Positions 26,420 through 35,769 of a stretch of DNA of 64,000 bases are shown piece by piece. Position 1 is the first letter of the stretch. Every line of letters begins with the position of its first letter. Under the pieces are notes generated by a model, which saw nothing but the letters and a program-made list of their open reading frames with translations, searched no databases and had not been told where the DNA came from. The stretch comes from Bacteroidota bacterium (GTDB taxonomy: Bacteria > Bacteroidota > Bacteroidia > Bacteroidales > ML635J-15). The stretch is taken from positions 62,001-126,000 of the forward strand of contig JAKQEK010000452.1 in NCBI GenBank assembly GCA_029558535.1, read 5' to 3'. Both the position numbers and the translations under genes were made by a program.

Positions 26420-27157
26420 ATGATATCAGCAGGAATAGATATAGGTTCAAGAACAATAAAATTAGTCATATTATCAGAAAACATTATTACCTTCGAACAA
26501 GTAGTTGATAACTCTTTTAACACAATGGAAATTTGCAACAAATTGTTAGATGGTAAAAATTATGATAAAATTACTTCAACAGGATATGGGAGACATTTAT
26601 TTGCAGACTATTATGAATGTGACGTAATAAGTGAAATTAAAGCATTTTCTCTCGGAATAAGAAGTGTATTTCCCAACGTGAGAACCATTTTAGATATCGG
26701 AGGGCAGGACACAAAAGCAATTTCACTAGATGAACAAGGCAAAGTTAAAAAATTTGAAATGAATGATAAATGTGCTGCCGGAACAGGACGTTTCTTAGAA
26801 ATCATGGCTATGGCTTTGAGATATAATCTTGATCAGTTTAGTACCGCGGCATTAAGTGTTAATGAAAAAGAAAGCATTAGTAGTATGTGCACAGTTTTTG
26901 CCGAATCCGAAGTAGTGAGCATGATTGGAAAAGGTTATGACAGGAATAAAATTTCCAGAGGTATACATTTCTCTATCATAAATCGCGCTATTAATATGCT
27001 TAAAAAAGTGAATATAGAAGATGACATTGCTTTTGTTGGTGGAGTTGCGAATAATATTGCAATAAAAGTATTACTATCAGAAATTTTAGGAAAGAAAATC
27101 TATGTCCCGAATAATCCGCAAACAATTGGGGCAATTGGCTGTGCCATATATAACTAA
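26420..27157 (+). CDS. ATP-dependent activase of the double-cubane/dehydratase type (BadF/BcrA/HgdC family)
   Basis: A 245-residue actin-fold ATPase that hydrolyses ATP to push an electron into its partner iron-sulfur enzyme. Features are the N-terminal phosphate loop AGIDIGSRTIKLVIL, ILDIGGQDTKAI, NDKCAAGTGRFLE (first cluster Cys) and SMCTVFAESEVV (second Cys), so the homodimer can hold the usual bridging [4Fe-4S] cluster, then FVGGVANN. I start at the ATG at 26420 (MISAGIDIGS); an ATG at 26381 is in frame but lies inside the hairpin and would add 13 non-family residues. It is probably co-transcribed with the reductase 58 bases upstream. Confidence 0.92.
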   Translation: MISAGIDIGSRTIKLVILSENIITFEQVVDNSFNTMEICNKLLDGKNYDKITSTGYGRHLFADYYECDVISEIKAFSLGIRSVFPNVRTILDIGGQDTKAISLDEQGKVKKFEMNDKCAAGTGRFLEIMAMALRYNLDQFSTAALSVNEKESISSMCTVFAESEVVSMIGKGYDRNKISRGIHFSIINRAINMLKKVNIEDDIAFVGGVANNIAIKVLLSEILGKKIYVPNNPQTIGAIGCAIYN

Positions 27158-27394
27158 TCAAATTGATCGTCCTATTAGGAGTATAAATATTAATTAATAT
27201 TTTACTATAATTTGATATAAAAATTTTTAAAATCAAACTGCATTTTTAAAACATAAATACATTTTATACTTGTATATTTAATTCTCTCGTATATTTCACA
27301 TTCCACAAAGTACTTATTTAGAATCAATGTTAAAAATTGGAATATATTCTAAATTACTCATCATAATAATTCATTCAATAAAATGCTTAAATTT

Positions 27395-27408
27395 ATGACA
27401 ATTGTCAT
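27395..27408. promoter_or_regulatory. 14-bp perfect palindrome ATGACAATTGTCAT
   Basis: A fully symmetric 14-mer about 270 bases before fdhA and 240 bases after the activase gene. It is a candidate operator for a dimeric regulator. I do not recognise it as a specific known site. Confidence 0.4.
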
Positions 27409-27531
27409 ATTTTACAATAATGTAGTATCAATGTTTACATAATTATTTTTATGTTTTTTAACAAGATTTTATTAATATATTTTAGCTGACATATCACACG
27501 CACCCATTACAAATACTAAGACATTTACAAC

Positions 27532-27559
27532 TATTTAGAATTGATTTAATTTCTAAATA
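27532..27559. promoter_or_regulatory. Inverted repeat upstream of the fdhA promoter
   Basis: TATTTAGAA (27532-27540) and TTCTAAATA (27551-27559) are exact reverse complements separated by 10 bases. The centre lies about 60-75 bases before the predicted start, a position typical of an activator site. Confidence 0.4.
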
Positions 27560-27581
27560 ATACAACTTAATAATATAAGTG

Positions 27582-27611
27582 TTTCAGAATTAAAAAAACT
27601 TTATATTTTTG
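27582..27611 (+). promoter_or_regulatory. Probable fdhA promoter
   Basis: TATTTTTG at 27604-27611 matches TAnnTTTG exactly; TTTC at 27582-27585 gives three of four -33 bases with an 18-base spacer. The leader to the fdhA ATG would be about 60 bases. Confidence 0.5.
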
Positions 27612-27678
27612 TCTTCTTTAAAATAAAAAAGACAGACATTGAAAGTAAAAAAATCATACAGAAAATAAAACTATTACT

Positions 27679-30387
27679 ATGGACAACAAAATCAATTTAA
27701 CAATTGACGGGCAAGTATATACGGCCAATCCAGGACAGACCGTATTACAAGTTGCCCGTGAAAATGGAATTTACATTCCTAGTCTATGTTATCATCCCCG
27801 TACAGGCAAAGCCGGAAAATGTAGAGCTTGTCTTGTTGAGGTTGAAGGAATACGTGGACTAAAAGAAAGCTGTGCTCTTGAAATAAAAGAGAACATGGTA
27901 GTTAATACCAGAACAGAACGTGTAATGGAAGTACGCAAAATGATTGTTGAACTTCATTTAGCAAATGGCGAGCATAATTGTATTGCCTGCGAAAAGAACG
28001 GACATTGCGAACTTCAGGACATGGCATACCATTGCGGTATTGAAAGGCCTCATTTCCCTGTTGAACATATAACTGCGGAATTAGACACTTCATCTGAAGG
28101 CATTATTCGTGATTCAAACAAATGTATTCAGTGTGGCAGATGTATTCGCGCTTGCAACCATAATGTAATGCACGAAGTTCTTGATTTTGGATGGCGTTCT
28201 GGTGATATGAAAGTAATTTGCGATGATGACAAACCTATGGGAGAATCATCATGCGTACAGTGTGGAGAATGTGTTCAGGTTTGTCCGGTTGGGGCACTCA
28301 CTTTTAAAAATGCAAAAGGAGTTGCTCAATTTAAGGAACTTAAGAAAACTAAAGTTATATGCACATATTGTGGTGTTGGATGTTCGATTGACATGTACAC
28401 CAAAGATAATAAATATGTGTACTCAATGGCAACTGAAGATAATTGGGAACAATTACCTAACAAAGGAATGCTTTGCGTAAAAGGTCGCTTTGGTTTTGAC
28501 TTTTTAAATCGTGAAGACAGATTAAATACTCCTCTTATTCGTAAAAATGGCGAATTAGTAGAAGCAAGCTGGGATGAAGCTTTGGATTTGGTTGCAAGTA
28601 AATTTTCTGAAATTAAAGAAAAACATGGAGCCGGTTCTTTGGGATTTTTCACCTCTGCCAGAGTATCGAATGAAGAAAACTATGCAGTAATGAGATTCGC
28701 CAGAGGAGTTATTGGCACAAATAATATTGACCATTGCGCCCGGCTCTGACACAGCTCTACGGTTGCGGGACTGGCAACCACATTAGGTTCAGGTGCTATG
28801 ACAAACAGCATGCAGGAAGCTGACAAAGGAAATGTTATTTTGGTAATTGGTACAAATACTACATGGAATCACCCCGTTTTTGGCGGTATGATTAAAAAAG
28901 CTGTAAAAGAAAAGGGAATCAAACTTATTGTAGCCGATCCACGAGATATAGGATTAGCAAAATTAGCTGATATTCATCTGACTCAAAATCCGGGTTCTGA
29001 TACTGCTTTATTAATGGGTATGCAGCATATTATTATTAAGAACAATTGGCATAATAAGGAATTCATTGCTGAAAGAACTGAAGGTTGGGATGAATATGTA
29101 AAAAGTCTTGAGTTTTATACTCCTGAAAAAGTATCAGAATTATGCGGAATATCTGTTGAAGACCTAAATGCAACAGCAAAATTATATTCAACAGCAGGTC
29201 GTGGTGCTATATACTATGCTATGGGTATTACACAACATTCTCATGGTGTGGATAATGTAATGGCTTGTGCTTGCTTACAGATGATACTTGGTAATTATGG
29301 CGTTCCCGGCACAGGTGTAAATCCTCTCCGCGGACAGAACAACGTTCAAGGTGCTTGCGATATGGGTGGATTACCAAACGTGTTTACAGCATATCAACCG
29401 GTAATTAACGAAGATGCTCGCAAGAAGTTTGCCGATGCATGGGGCGTTAAATACGAATTTTTGGATGACAAAGTTGGTCAAACTGTTACAACAATGGTTG
29501 AACATGCCGGTGACTCAATAAAATGTCTATATATCGTAGGTGAAAATCCAATGATGTCAGATCCAAATCAAAATCATGCAAGACATCAATTTGAAAAACT
29601 TGATTTCATCGTAGTACAGGATATCTTCCTTACAGAAACTGCTCAAATTGCTGACGTAGTTTTACCGGCTGCTGCTTTTGCTGAGAAATACGGTACTTTT
29701 ACAAATACCGAAAGAAGGGTTCAGTATTCATTCCAAGCATTAAATCCTCCTGTTGGAGCAAAATACGATCATGAAATAGTAGCTGAAATCGCTAAGCGTA
29801 TGGGTTGTAAAGACTTCCCATCAACAGTTGAAGATCTGTATGAAGAAATGAGAAAACTCACTCCTTCTTATGCTGGTATTTCTTATGAGAGAATAATGAA
29901 TAAAGAAGGATTAAGATGGCCATGTCCAACCGAAGATCATCCTGGTACTCCTATTCTTCATGGTGCTAAATTCTCAAGAGGTCTTGGTTTATTAAAAGCC
30001 ATTACATACAGACCTCCGGTTGAATATGCAAATAATGAATATCCGTTAACATTAACAACAGGACGCCTTCTTCAACATTATCATACAGGTTCTATGACCA
30101 GAAGGTCTAAAGTACTTCACGGAATTGTTCCATCTGGTTATGTTGAGATAAACACAGTTGACGCTGCAAAATTGAAAATTAAAAACGGCGAAACTGTTAA
30201 GGTTTCATCATTGCGTGGTAATATAAACATAACTGCAAAAGTTACCGAGAAAATTAAAAAAGGTGTAGTATTTATTCCTTTCCACTTTGCGGAAACTGCT
30301 GCAAATATTTTAACAAATGATGCTTATGATCCGGTAGCAAAAATTCCGGAATATAAAGTATGTGCTGTTAAAATTGAAAAGATTTAG
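27679..30387 (+). CDS. fdhA: Selenocysteine-containing formate dehydrogenase catalytic subunit
   Basis: One gene read through an in-frame UGA at 28747-28749, giving 902 residues with Sec357 in the classical motif CARLUHSSTV. It oxidises formate or reduces CO2 at a molybdenum/tungsten bis-pterin site. Domains in order: NuoG-like [2Fe-2S] (C37, C48, C51, C65), a further Cys cluster (C101, C104, C110), two [4Fe-4S] (C149-C159, C192-C202), the proximal [4Fe-4S] of the enzyme core (C228, C231, C235, C266), the pterin-binding core and a C-terminal molydopterin-binding domain (LTTGRLLQHYHTGSMTRRS). Both parts on either side of the UGA are fully conserved and in the same frame, which rules out decay. 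The next gene supplies the NAD(H) module. The whole selenium locus upstream serves this codon. Confidence 0.97.
28747..28779 (+). promoter_or_regulatory. Sec UGA codon and SECIS hairpin of fdhA
   Basis: The UGA at 28747-28749 is followed after 11 bases by GGTTGC (28761-28766), a seven-base G-rich loop GGGACTG and GCAACC (28774-28779): a perfect six-pair hairpin. Stem sequence, spacing and G-rich loop closely resemble the E. coli fdhF SECIS. It is within the coding sequence and should be bound by SelB. Confidence 0.92.
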
Positions 30388-30416
30388 TTATGATTTGTTA
30401 AATTTTAAAAACAAAA

Positions 30417-32147
30417 ATGATGAAAGAAGAATTAAAAAATAAAATACAGAAATTGATGCAGAAATACCCTAAAAAGGAATCTGCTTTAATGCCTGCCTTA
30501 ACTCTTGTTCAGAAAGCTTATGATAACAATCTGACTAAAGAACTTGTTGAAGAAATAGCAGATTTTATAGGAGTATCTTATTCAAGAGCTTATGGTGTTG
30601 CAACTTATTATTCGATGTTTAACATTAATAAAGTAGTTGGCAAATATCATTTGCAGGTTGACACAAATATTCCGGCAACATTAATGGGTGCTGTTGAGAT
30701 TTTCAATTATTTGAGTAAAAAGCTCGGCATCAAACACGGCGAAACTACTCCTGATGGTTTATTTACTCTAAGTCACGTTGAATGTCTTGCTTCCTGTGGT
30801 ACCTGCCCGGTTATTCAGGTAAATGACAAGTATTACGAAATGATGACTCCTGAAAAGGTTGACATGCTTATTGATTCTCTTCGTAAGGGTATCATGCCAG
30901 AAATTCCTGTAAAATACAACTTCGGAACAAAATGTAATGTTTTGTTAAAAAATGTAGAAATAAAAGATTCTGAAACTATTGCGGTTTATAAGAAAAATGG
31001 TGGATATTCTGTTTTGCAAAAAGCTTTAAAAATGTCACCTGAGCAAATAATTGCTGAAGTAAAAGATTCACAATTACGTGGTCGTGGTGGAGCTGGTTTC
31101 CCGACAGGTGTAAAATGGGGTTTCTTACCTAAAAATATTGATAAACCTGTATATTTAATATGTAATGCAGACGAAGGTGAACCCGGAACTTTTAAAGATC
31201 GCCAGATTATGACTTATGATCCACACCTTTTAATAGAAGGTATGGCTATTTCGGCATATGCGTTAAATTGCAAGACTGCTTTTATATACATCAGAGGTGA
31301 ATTCAGCTGGATTGCTGATATTCTTGAAAAAGCAATTGAAGAAGCAAAAGATGACGGACAGTTAAAAAATCTTGATATAATTGTACATCAAGGCGCAGGT
31401 ACCTACATCTGTGGTGAAGAAACTGCCTTAATTGAATCTATTGAAGGAAAACGCGGACTTCCAAGAATGAAACCACCATTCCCTGCAGTAGAAGGACTTT
31501 ATGGATGTCCGACCATAGTAAATAATGTAGAAACTCTTGCAAGTGTTCCATTTATTATTGACAAAGGAGCTTCTGCATTTAAGGCATGGGGATCTCCTGC
31601 CGGATACGGATTTAAACTATTTGGAGTTTCCGGTGCAGTAAATAAACCCGGAGTGTATGAATGTCCTATGGGAATATCTTATAAAGAGCTTATCGAAATG
31701 GCCGGAGGATATAGCGAAAAAATTAAGGGAGTTATTGTTGGTGGATTATCTGTACCAATTTTAACAACTGAAGAACTGGAAAAAGGTGATGGCATGAAAA
31801 TGGATTATGAATCCTGTGCCGAATACGGTACTTCTCTAGGTTCAGGAGGCGTTATGGTTATCAGCGAGAAATTCTCTATTCCGGAAATTTCAGCTAGAAC
31901 CATACAATTCTACAACCATGAGTCTTGTGGTCAATGTACACCATGCCGCATGGGTTCAGGAATGATAAAACTTCTTCTCAATAAGATAGTTTCTGGTAAT
32001 GGAGAAAAAGGCGATATAGACAAAATCATCTGGTTCTGTGACAATATTAAAGGTAATACATTGTGTCCTACAGGTGAAGCATACTCGGTACCGGTAAAAA
32101 CAATGGTTACTAAATTCAGAAAAGATTTTGAAGCTTTGATTAAATAG
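30417..32147 (+). CDS. Fused NuoE-NuoF NAD(H)-linked subunit of formate dehydrogenase
   Basis: A 576-residue partner of FdhA, 29 bases downstream, that binds FMN and NAD(H). The NuoE-like half (1-150) has lost the first pair of [2Fe-2S] ligands (VDTNIPATLMG at 81-91) while three cysteines remain in the second region (C123, C127, C130 in ECLASCGTCP). The NuoF half has GRGGAGFPTGVKWGF, CNADEGEPGTF, and [4Fe-4S] motif ESCGQCTPC with the distal Cys in NTLCPTG. Layout and length match the hydrogenase 2 fusion at 16036-17748; no C-terminal ferredoxin domain. So the enzyme is most simply an NAD-dependent formate dehydrogenase; coupling to ferredoxin cannot be read from the sequence. Confidence 0.93.
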   Translation: MMKEELKNKIQKLMQKYPKKESALMPALTLVQKAYDNNLTKELVEEIADFIGVSYSRAYGVATYYSMFNINKVVGKYHLQVDTNIPATLMGAVEIFNYLSKKLGIKHGETTPDGLFTLSHVECLASCGTCPVIQVNDKYYEMMTPEKVDMLIDSLRKGIMPEIPVKYNFGTKCNVLLKNVEIKDSETIAVYKKNGGYSVLQKALKMSPEQIIAEVKDSQLRGRGGAGFPTGVKWGFLPKNIDKPVYLICNADEGEPGTFKDRQIMTYDPHLLIEGMAISAYALNCKTAFIYIRGEFSWIADILEKAIEEAKDDGQLKNLDIIVHQGAGTYICGEETALIESIEGKRGLPRMKPPFPAVEGLYGCPTIVNNVETLASVPFIIDKGASAFKAWGSPAGYGFKLFGVSGAVNKPGVYECPMGISYKELIEMAGGYSEKIKGVIVGGLSVPILTTEELEKGDGMKMDYESCAEYGTSLGSGGVMVISEKFSIPEISARTIQFYNHESCGQCTPCRMGSGMIKLLLNKIVSGNGEKGDIDKIIWFCDNIKGNTLCPTGEAYSVPVKTMVTKFRKDFEALIK

Positions 32148-32206
32148 TGTGTTAAGTATTTATTATTAATTTTATTAATTGTTAATTAAAAAAAGGAGAA
32201 CAAATT

Positions 32207-33028
32207 ATGGCAAACAAACCTTGTGAAATTGTACAGCTTGCTATTGGTGCTGGACAATACAAATCAAAACTTGATTTGAAAAATTTATTGTTGAGAGGAT
32301 TTATGGCTGGTTTATTTATTGCGGTTGGAGGAGCTTTGGCAACAGTCTGCTCTACAGGTATTGAAACAGCAGGTATCAAACAACTGGTTTTAGGATCGGT
32401 CTTCCCGGTAGGACTTATCGCTATTGTCCTAACAGGAATGTCATTGTTTACAGGAGACACTATGCTTCTTCCTATGGCTGCAATGCATAAAAAAATCACC
32501 TGGACAAAAGTATTTTATGTTTGGCTGATAGTTTATATCGCTAACTTTGTTGGTTCTATCTTCTGGGCTTATCTTATGAACGTTGGTCCATTTGCAAAAC
32601 TTGATCCTGCAACAGGAGCTCAAACTTTAACTGCTTTTGGAGAAAGTGCACTTAAAATTGCTGAAGCTAAAGTTTTAGGTTACAAAGCTGCCGGCTTTAC
32701 AGGTTTATGGTCTGCTTTTATGAAGGGTATTGCATGTAACTTATTAGTTAATACTGCTATTCTTCTTGCGTTTTCAGCAAAAAATATGATTGGAAAATTC
32801 TTTGGAATATGGTTCCCAATCATGGCTTTCGTTTCTTCAGGATTTGAGCACAGCGTGGCTAATATGTACTTCATTCCTGCAGGTATCTTTAATGGTGCCA
32901 AAGTTAGTTGGGGCGATTTCTTAATTTATAACCTGACTCCAGTTACCTTAGGTAATATTGTTGGTGGTTTGGTATTTATAGGTGTTGTTTACTACACTTG
33001 TTACAAGAAAGAACTTACAACCGAATAA
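32207..33028 (+). CDS. Formate/nitrite (FNT) family channel, probable formate transporter
   Basis: A 273-residue integral membrane protein with six hydrophobic segments and FNT family marks: LTGMSLFTGDT after the second helix, KGIACNLLVN, and SGFEHSVANMYFIPAG. FNT proteins form pentameric channels for formate and related monovalent acids. Placement straight after the formate dehydrogenase genes (59 bases) makes formate the likely substrate. It has an unusually good Shine-Dalgarno (AAAGGAG, 8-10 bases before the ATG), rare in this phylum, and a strong terminator follows at 33048-33080, so it ends the fdh operon. Confidence 0.93.
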   Translation: MANKPCEIVQLAIGAGQYKSKLDLKNLLLRGFMAGLFIAVGGALATVCSTGIETAGIKQLVLGSVFPVGLIAIVLTGMSLFTGDTMLLPMAAMHKKITWTKVFYVWLIVYIANFVGSIFWAYLMNVGPFAKLDPATGAQTLTAFGESALKIAEAKVLGYKAAGFTGLWSAFMKGIACNLLVNTAILLAFSAKNMIGKFFGIWFPIMAFVSSGFEHSVANMYFIPAGIFNGAKVSWGDFLIYNLTPVTLGNIVGGLVFIGVVYYTCYKKELTTE

Positions 33029-33047
33029 TTCTCAAAGGATTTAAAAT

Positions 33048-33080
33048 AAAAAAAGAACTTTTTTTAAAAGTTCTTTTTTT
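33048..33080 (+). terminator. Terminator of the formate dehydrogenase-channel operon
   Basis: AAAAAAAGAAC (33048-33058) pairs with GTTCTTTTTTT (33070-33080). The T-rich 3' arm doubles as the U tract. It lies 20 bases past the channel gene stop. Confidence 0.85.
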
Positions 33081-33113
33081 ATTTAATATTGTATAAAATT
33101 GCAATGGTATCTC

Positions 33114-34250
33114 ATGACGGAACAAAAAAATCTTATAATAATAGGTTCATCAGGAAGAAATGCGGGAAAAACTGAATTTGCTTGCCGTTTAATATCTGAC
33201 AATCAAAATAGATTTCCAGTCTATGGCGTTAAAATAAAAAGAATTTGTACAAATAAAGATGAGTGTGATAACCTCTGTAAGAATTGTCTGCTGGGAAAAC
33301 TGCCTATACCAGGTTTTGAGATATCCGAAGAAAATGATAAAACAACAGGAAAAGACACTTCAAGAATGCTTTTAGCAGGAGCAAAAAAGGTATATTTTAT
33401 TAAAAGTGAAAAAGACAAATTAGAACTTGCCTTTTTGGAGTTAATGAAAATTATTCCAAAAAATGCTATTGTTGTTTGTGAGTCAAATTATTTGAGACAG
33501 TATATTAAACCGGGACTATTTGTTCTGATAAGAAACAATGAAGATGAAAATTTAAAGGAAAGTTATGTCTCTACTCTAAAATTTGCAGATAAAATTGTAA
33601 ATTTTAAAAATTCTAATTGGGATTTTCAACCTTCAAGAATATCTTTTCAAGATAACGAATGGACAATAAAAGAACCTGCAACAGCCATTATCTTGGCAGG
33701 TGGCAAAAGTTCACGAATGGATGGCCTTGATAAAAGTTTACTTCCGATTAATGGCATACCATTAATATTACATATTGTAAAACAACTTGAAAAACACTTT
33801 GATAAAATCATTATAGGATCAAATGATTCACAAAAATTTCAGTTTCTAAATTTACCCGTTATCCCAGACTTAGAACCCTGCAAAGGTCCACTTATGGGGA
33901 TACTGTCATGCTTGACAGCATCCGAAACTGAAATAAATTTTATTACAGCATGCGACATCCCTATTGTCAATACAGAAATAATTCATAAAATGATGTGTAA
34001 TGTTGATGAGTATGATATGGTTATTCCGGTATCTGATAAAAATATGTACGAACCTTTATTTGCAATTTATAAAAAATCTACTTTACCGACGATAACAACT
34101 TTGTTAGATAATGATGTAAGAAAAATAACAGAAATACTACAATACTTAAAAGTTAAAAAATTTGAATTTTCGCCAGGATTATGGTATCAAAATTTAAATA
34201 AAAAAACAGATTATTTGAATTTCATCAATAATTCATCAAATATGTCTTAA
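33114..34250 (+). CDS. MobB-MobA fusion, molybdopterin guanine dinucleotide synthesis
   Basis: About 378 residues. The N-terminal half is a MobB-like P-loop protein (IIGSSGRNAGKTEFACRLI) with an added Cys-rich insert (CDNLCKNCLLG, near 40-50). The C-terminal half is MobA, the guanylyltransferase that attaches GMP to molybdopterin: AIILAGGKSSRMDGLDKSLL, then PLMGILSCL and TACDIPI. I use the ATG at 33114 (MTEQKN); an upstream TTG at 33099 is in frame but weaker. The formate dehydrogenase just upstream needs bis-MGD, so the two are functionally linked even though a terminator separates them. Confidence 0.9.
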   Translation: MTEQKNLIIIGSSGRNAGKTEFACRLISDNQNRFPVYGVKIKRICTNKDECDNLCKNCLLGKLPIPGFEISEENDKTTGKDTSRMLLAGAKKVYFIKSEKDKLELAFLELMKIIPKNAIVVCESNYLRQYIKPGLFVLIRNNEDENLKESYVSTLKFADKIVNFKNSNWDFQPSRISFQDNEWTIKEPATAIILAGGKSSRMDGLDKSLLPINGIPLILHIVKQLEKHFDKIIIGSNDSQKFQFLNLPVIPDLEPCKGPLMGILSCLTASETEINFITACDIPIVNTEIIHKMMCNVDEYDMVIPVSDKNMYEPLFAIYKKSTLPTITTLLDNDVRKITEILQYLKVKKFEFSPGLWYQNLNKKTDYLNFINNSSNMS

Positions 34251-34309
34251 AACACATAAGTAGGCATATTTTCAGTAAAAAAAAAGTTAATTTAATTAAG
34301 AATATTTAA

Positions 34310-34317
34310 TATTTTTG
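34310..34317 (+). promoter_or_regulatory. Candidate -7 element of the porin gene
   Basis: TATTTTTG matches TAnnTTTG, 59 bases before the porin ATG. No clear -33 TTTG. Confidence 0.4.
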
Positions 34318-34375
34318 CACCCAATAATAACAAAAGAATTTAATAATAACAGGAAATTAACTAAAAACTAAAACT

Positions 34376-35620
34376 ATGAATTTTAAAAATTTACTATTTA
34401 CCTCAACACTTCTAATTATGTGTTTAACATCAGTTTATGCACAACAAGAAGAAAAAAAGTTTGGAATATCATTTGGTGGTTTTGTTAAAACAGACGTTTT
34501 TTATGATACCAGACAGACTGTTAATGCAAGAGAAGGACATTTTTGTTTCTATCCTGAAAATGTAAATGAAGATCCTGATGGAAATGATATCAATGCAACT
34601 CCAAACTTCAATATGTTATCTATCCAAAGCCGTTTAACAGGTCAGATTACCGGACCTGATGCTTTTGGAGCAAAAACTTCGGGGCTTATCGAAGGTGAAT
34701 TCTTTGGAACAGCAAATGGAGATGTTAACGGATTTAGATTACGTCATGCATTTGTAAAATTAAAATGGGAGAAATCAGAACTTCTTGCTGGACACTCATG
34801 GCATCCTCTATTTGTTGCTTCAGCTTTTCCGGAAGTTTTGTCATTTAATACCGGCGTTCCATTTCAACCTTTTTCAAGAAATCCTCAGTTGAAATACACA
34901 TATAAAGCAGGAGGATTAAATCTTATTGTTACTGCTTACACTTTAAGAGAATTTGCAGCAGCAGGTCCCGGAACAGCATCTACAATTCAAAGAAATGCCG
35001 GAATGCCAAACGCAAACTTTACAATGACTTATGTCCCTGCTGAATCTAAAAACATTTTCGGTTTAGGTGTTGATTATAAAACTTTAATGCCAGAAATGGT
35101 TACCGCCACAGGTTATAAAACAAATACTACCTTATCAAGCCTATCTGCAACGATATTCGGAAAAGTTGTTATGAATAAAATTACATGGAAGGTTCAAGGT
35201 TTATATGCTCAAAATGCTTTTGATATCTTTGGTATTGGTGGTTATGCACAAAAGGCAGGAACAATTGATGCTATAACCGGTATAGTAGAATACACAAATA
35301 TTAATACCGGAAGTGCATGGACAGAATTGTATTACACAGGAGAAAAGTATATTGCAGGTGTTTTTGCAGGCTATACAATGAACATGGGCTCATCTGACGA
35401 AATGGCTACAAAATATGCCAGAGGTGCTAATATTGCTTATGTTTATCGCGTTGCTCCAAGATTTGCACTGGTTCAGGGTAAAACAACCATTGGTCTTGAA
35501 ATTGAATATACTACTGCTGCTTATGCTGCTGCTGCTGATATTGATACTTATGGAAAATTTACTGATTCTGAAGACGTATCAAACATAAGAGCTTTAGTTT
35601 CTTTTATTTATAAATTCTAA
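34376..35620 (+). CDS. DcaP-like trimeric outer-membrane porin
   Basis: A 414-residue protein with signal peptide (cleavage likely after VYAQ), followed by an acidic/aromatic beta-barrel with repeated alternating strands and a C-terminal SFIYKF ending in Phe, as for outer-membrane barrels. GFVKTDVFYDTRQ, FRLRHAFVKL and AGHSWHPLF resemble DcaP-like porins. The natural solute cannot be told; since it follows the formate and molybdopterin genes a small organic acid is one possibility, but it has its own promoter-like element and terminator. Not part of the formate operon on present evidence. Confidence 0.8.
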   Translation: MNFKNLLFTSTLLIMCLTSVYAQQEEKKFGISFGGFVKTDVFYDTRQTVNAREGHFCFYPENVNEDPDGNDINATPNFNMLSIQSRLTGQITGPDAFGAKTSGLIEGEFFGTANGDVNGFRLRHAFVKLKWEKSELLAGHSWHPLFVASAFPEVLSFNTGVPFQPFSRNPQLKYTYKAGGLNLIVTAYTLREFAAAGPGTASTIQRNAGMPNANFTMTYVPAESKNIFGLGVDYKTLMPEMVTATGYKTNTTLSSLSATIFGKVVMNKITWKVQGLYAQNAFDIFGIGGYAQKAGTIDAITGIVEYTNINTGSAWTELYYTGEKYIAGVFAGYTMNMGSSDEMATKYARGANIAYVYRVAPRFALVQGKTTIGLEIEYTTAAYAAAADIDTYGKFTDSEDVSNIRALVSFIYKF

Positions 35621-35641
35621 TATTTATTAAATATTATCTTA

Positions 35642-35670
35642 AAGCTGCCATCTTAGGCAGCTTTTTTTTT
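35642..35670 (+). terminator. Terminator of the porin gene
   Basis: AAGCTGCC (35642-35649) pairs with GGCAGCTT (35656-35663) around a six-base loop, followed by a run of T to 35670. Confidence 0.9.
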
Positions 35671-35769
35671 GTGCATAATTATAAATTTTACTCACACAAA
35701 TAATTAATTAAGATTTTAATAATCTTATAATTTAATTTGGTAAATTGCCATAATTAATATTCATCAACT

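Larger units (their letters stand above)
27158..27678 (+). other. Upstream regulatory region of the formate dehydrogenase operon
   Basis: These 521 bases are very AT-rich and carry no gene. They contain two perfect inverted repeats (27395-27408 and 27532-27559) and a promoter-like element at 27582-27611, all in front of fdhA. No terminator after the activase gene was recognised. The length is unusual for this compact window and fits a regulated promoter region. Confidence 0.65.

Noticed and set aside
28747-28749. TGA in the formate dehydrogenase gene as a nonsense mutation splitting fdhA into a pseudogene
   Set aside because: The codon falls exactly at the Sec position of CARLUHSSTV, a SECIS hairpin follows, both halves are conserved in frame and tRNA-Sec, selA, selB and selD are in the same window.
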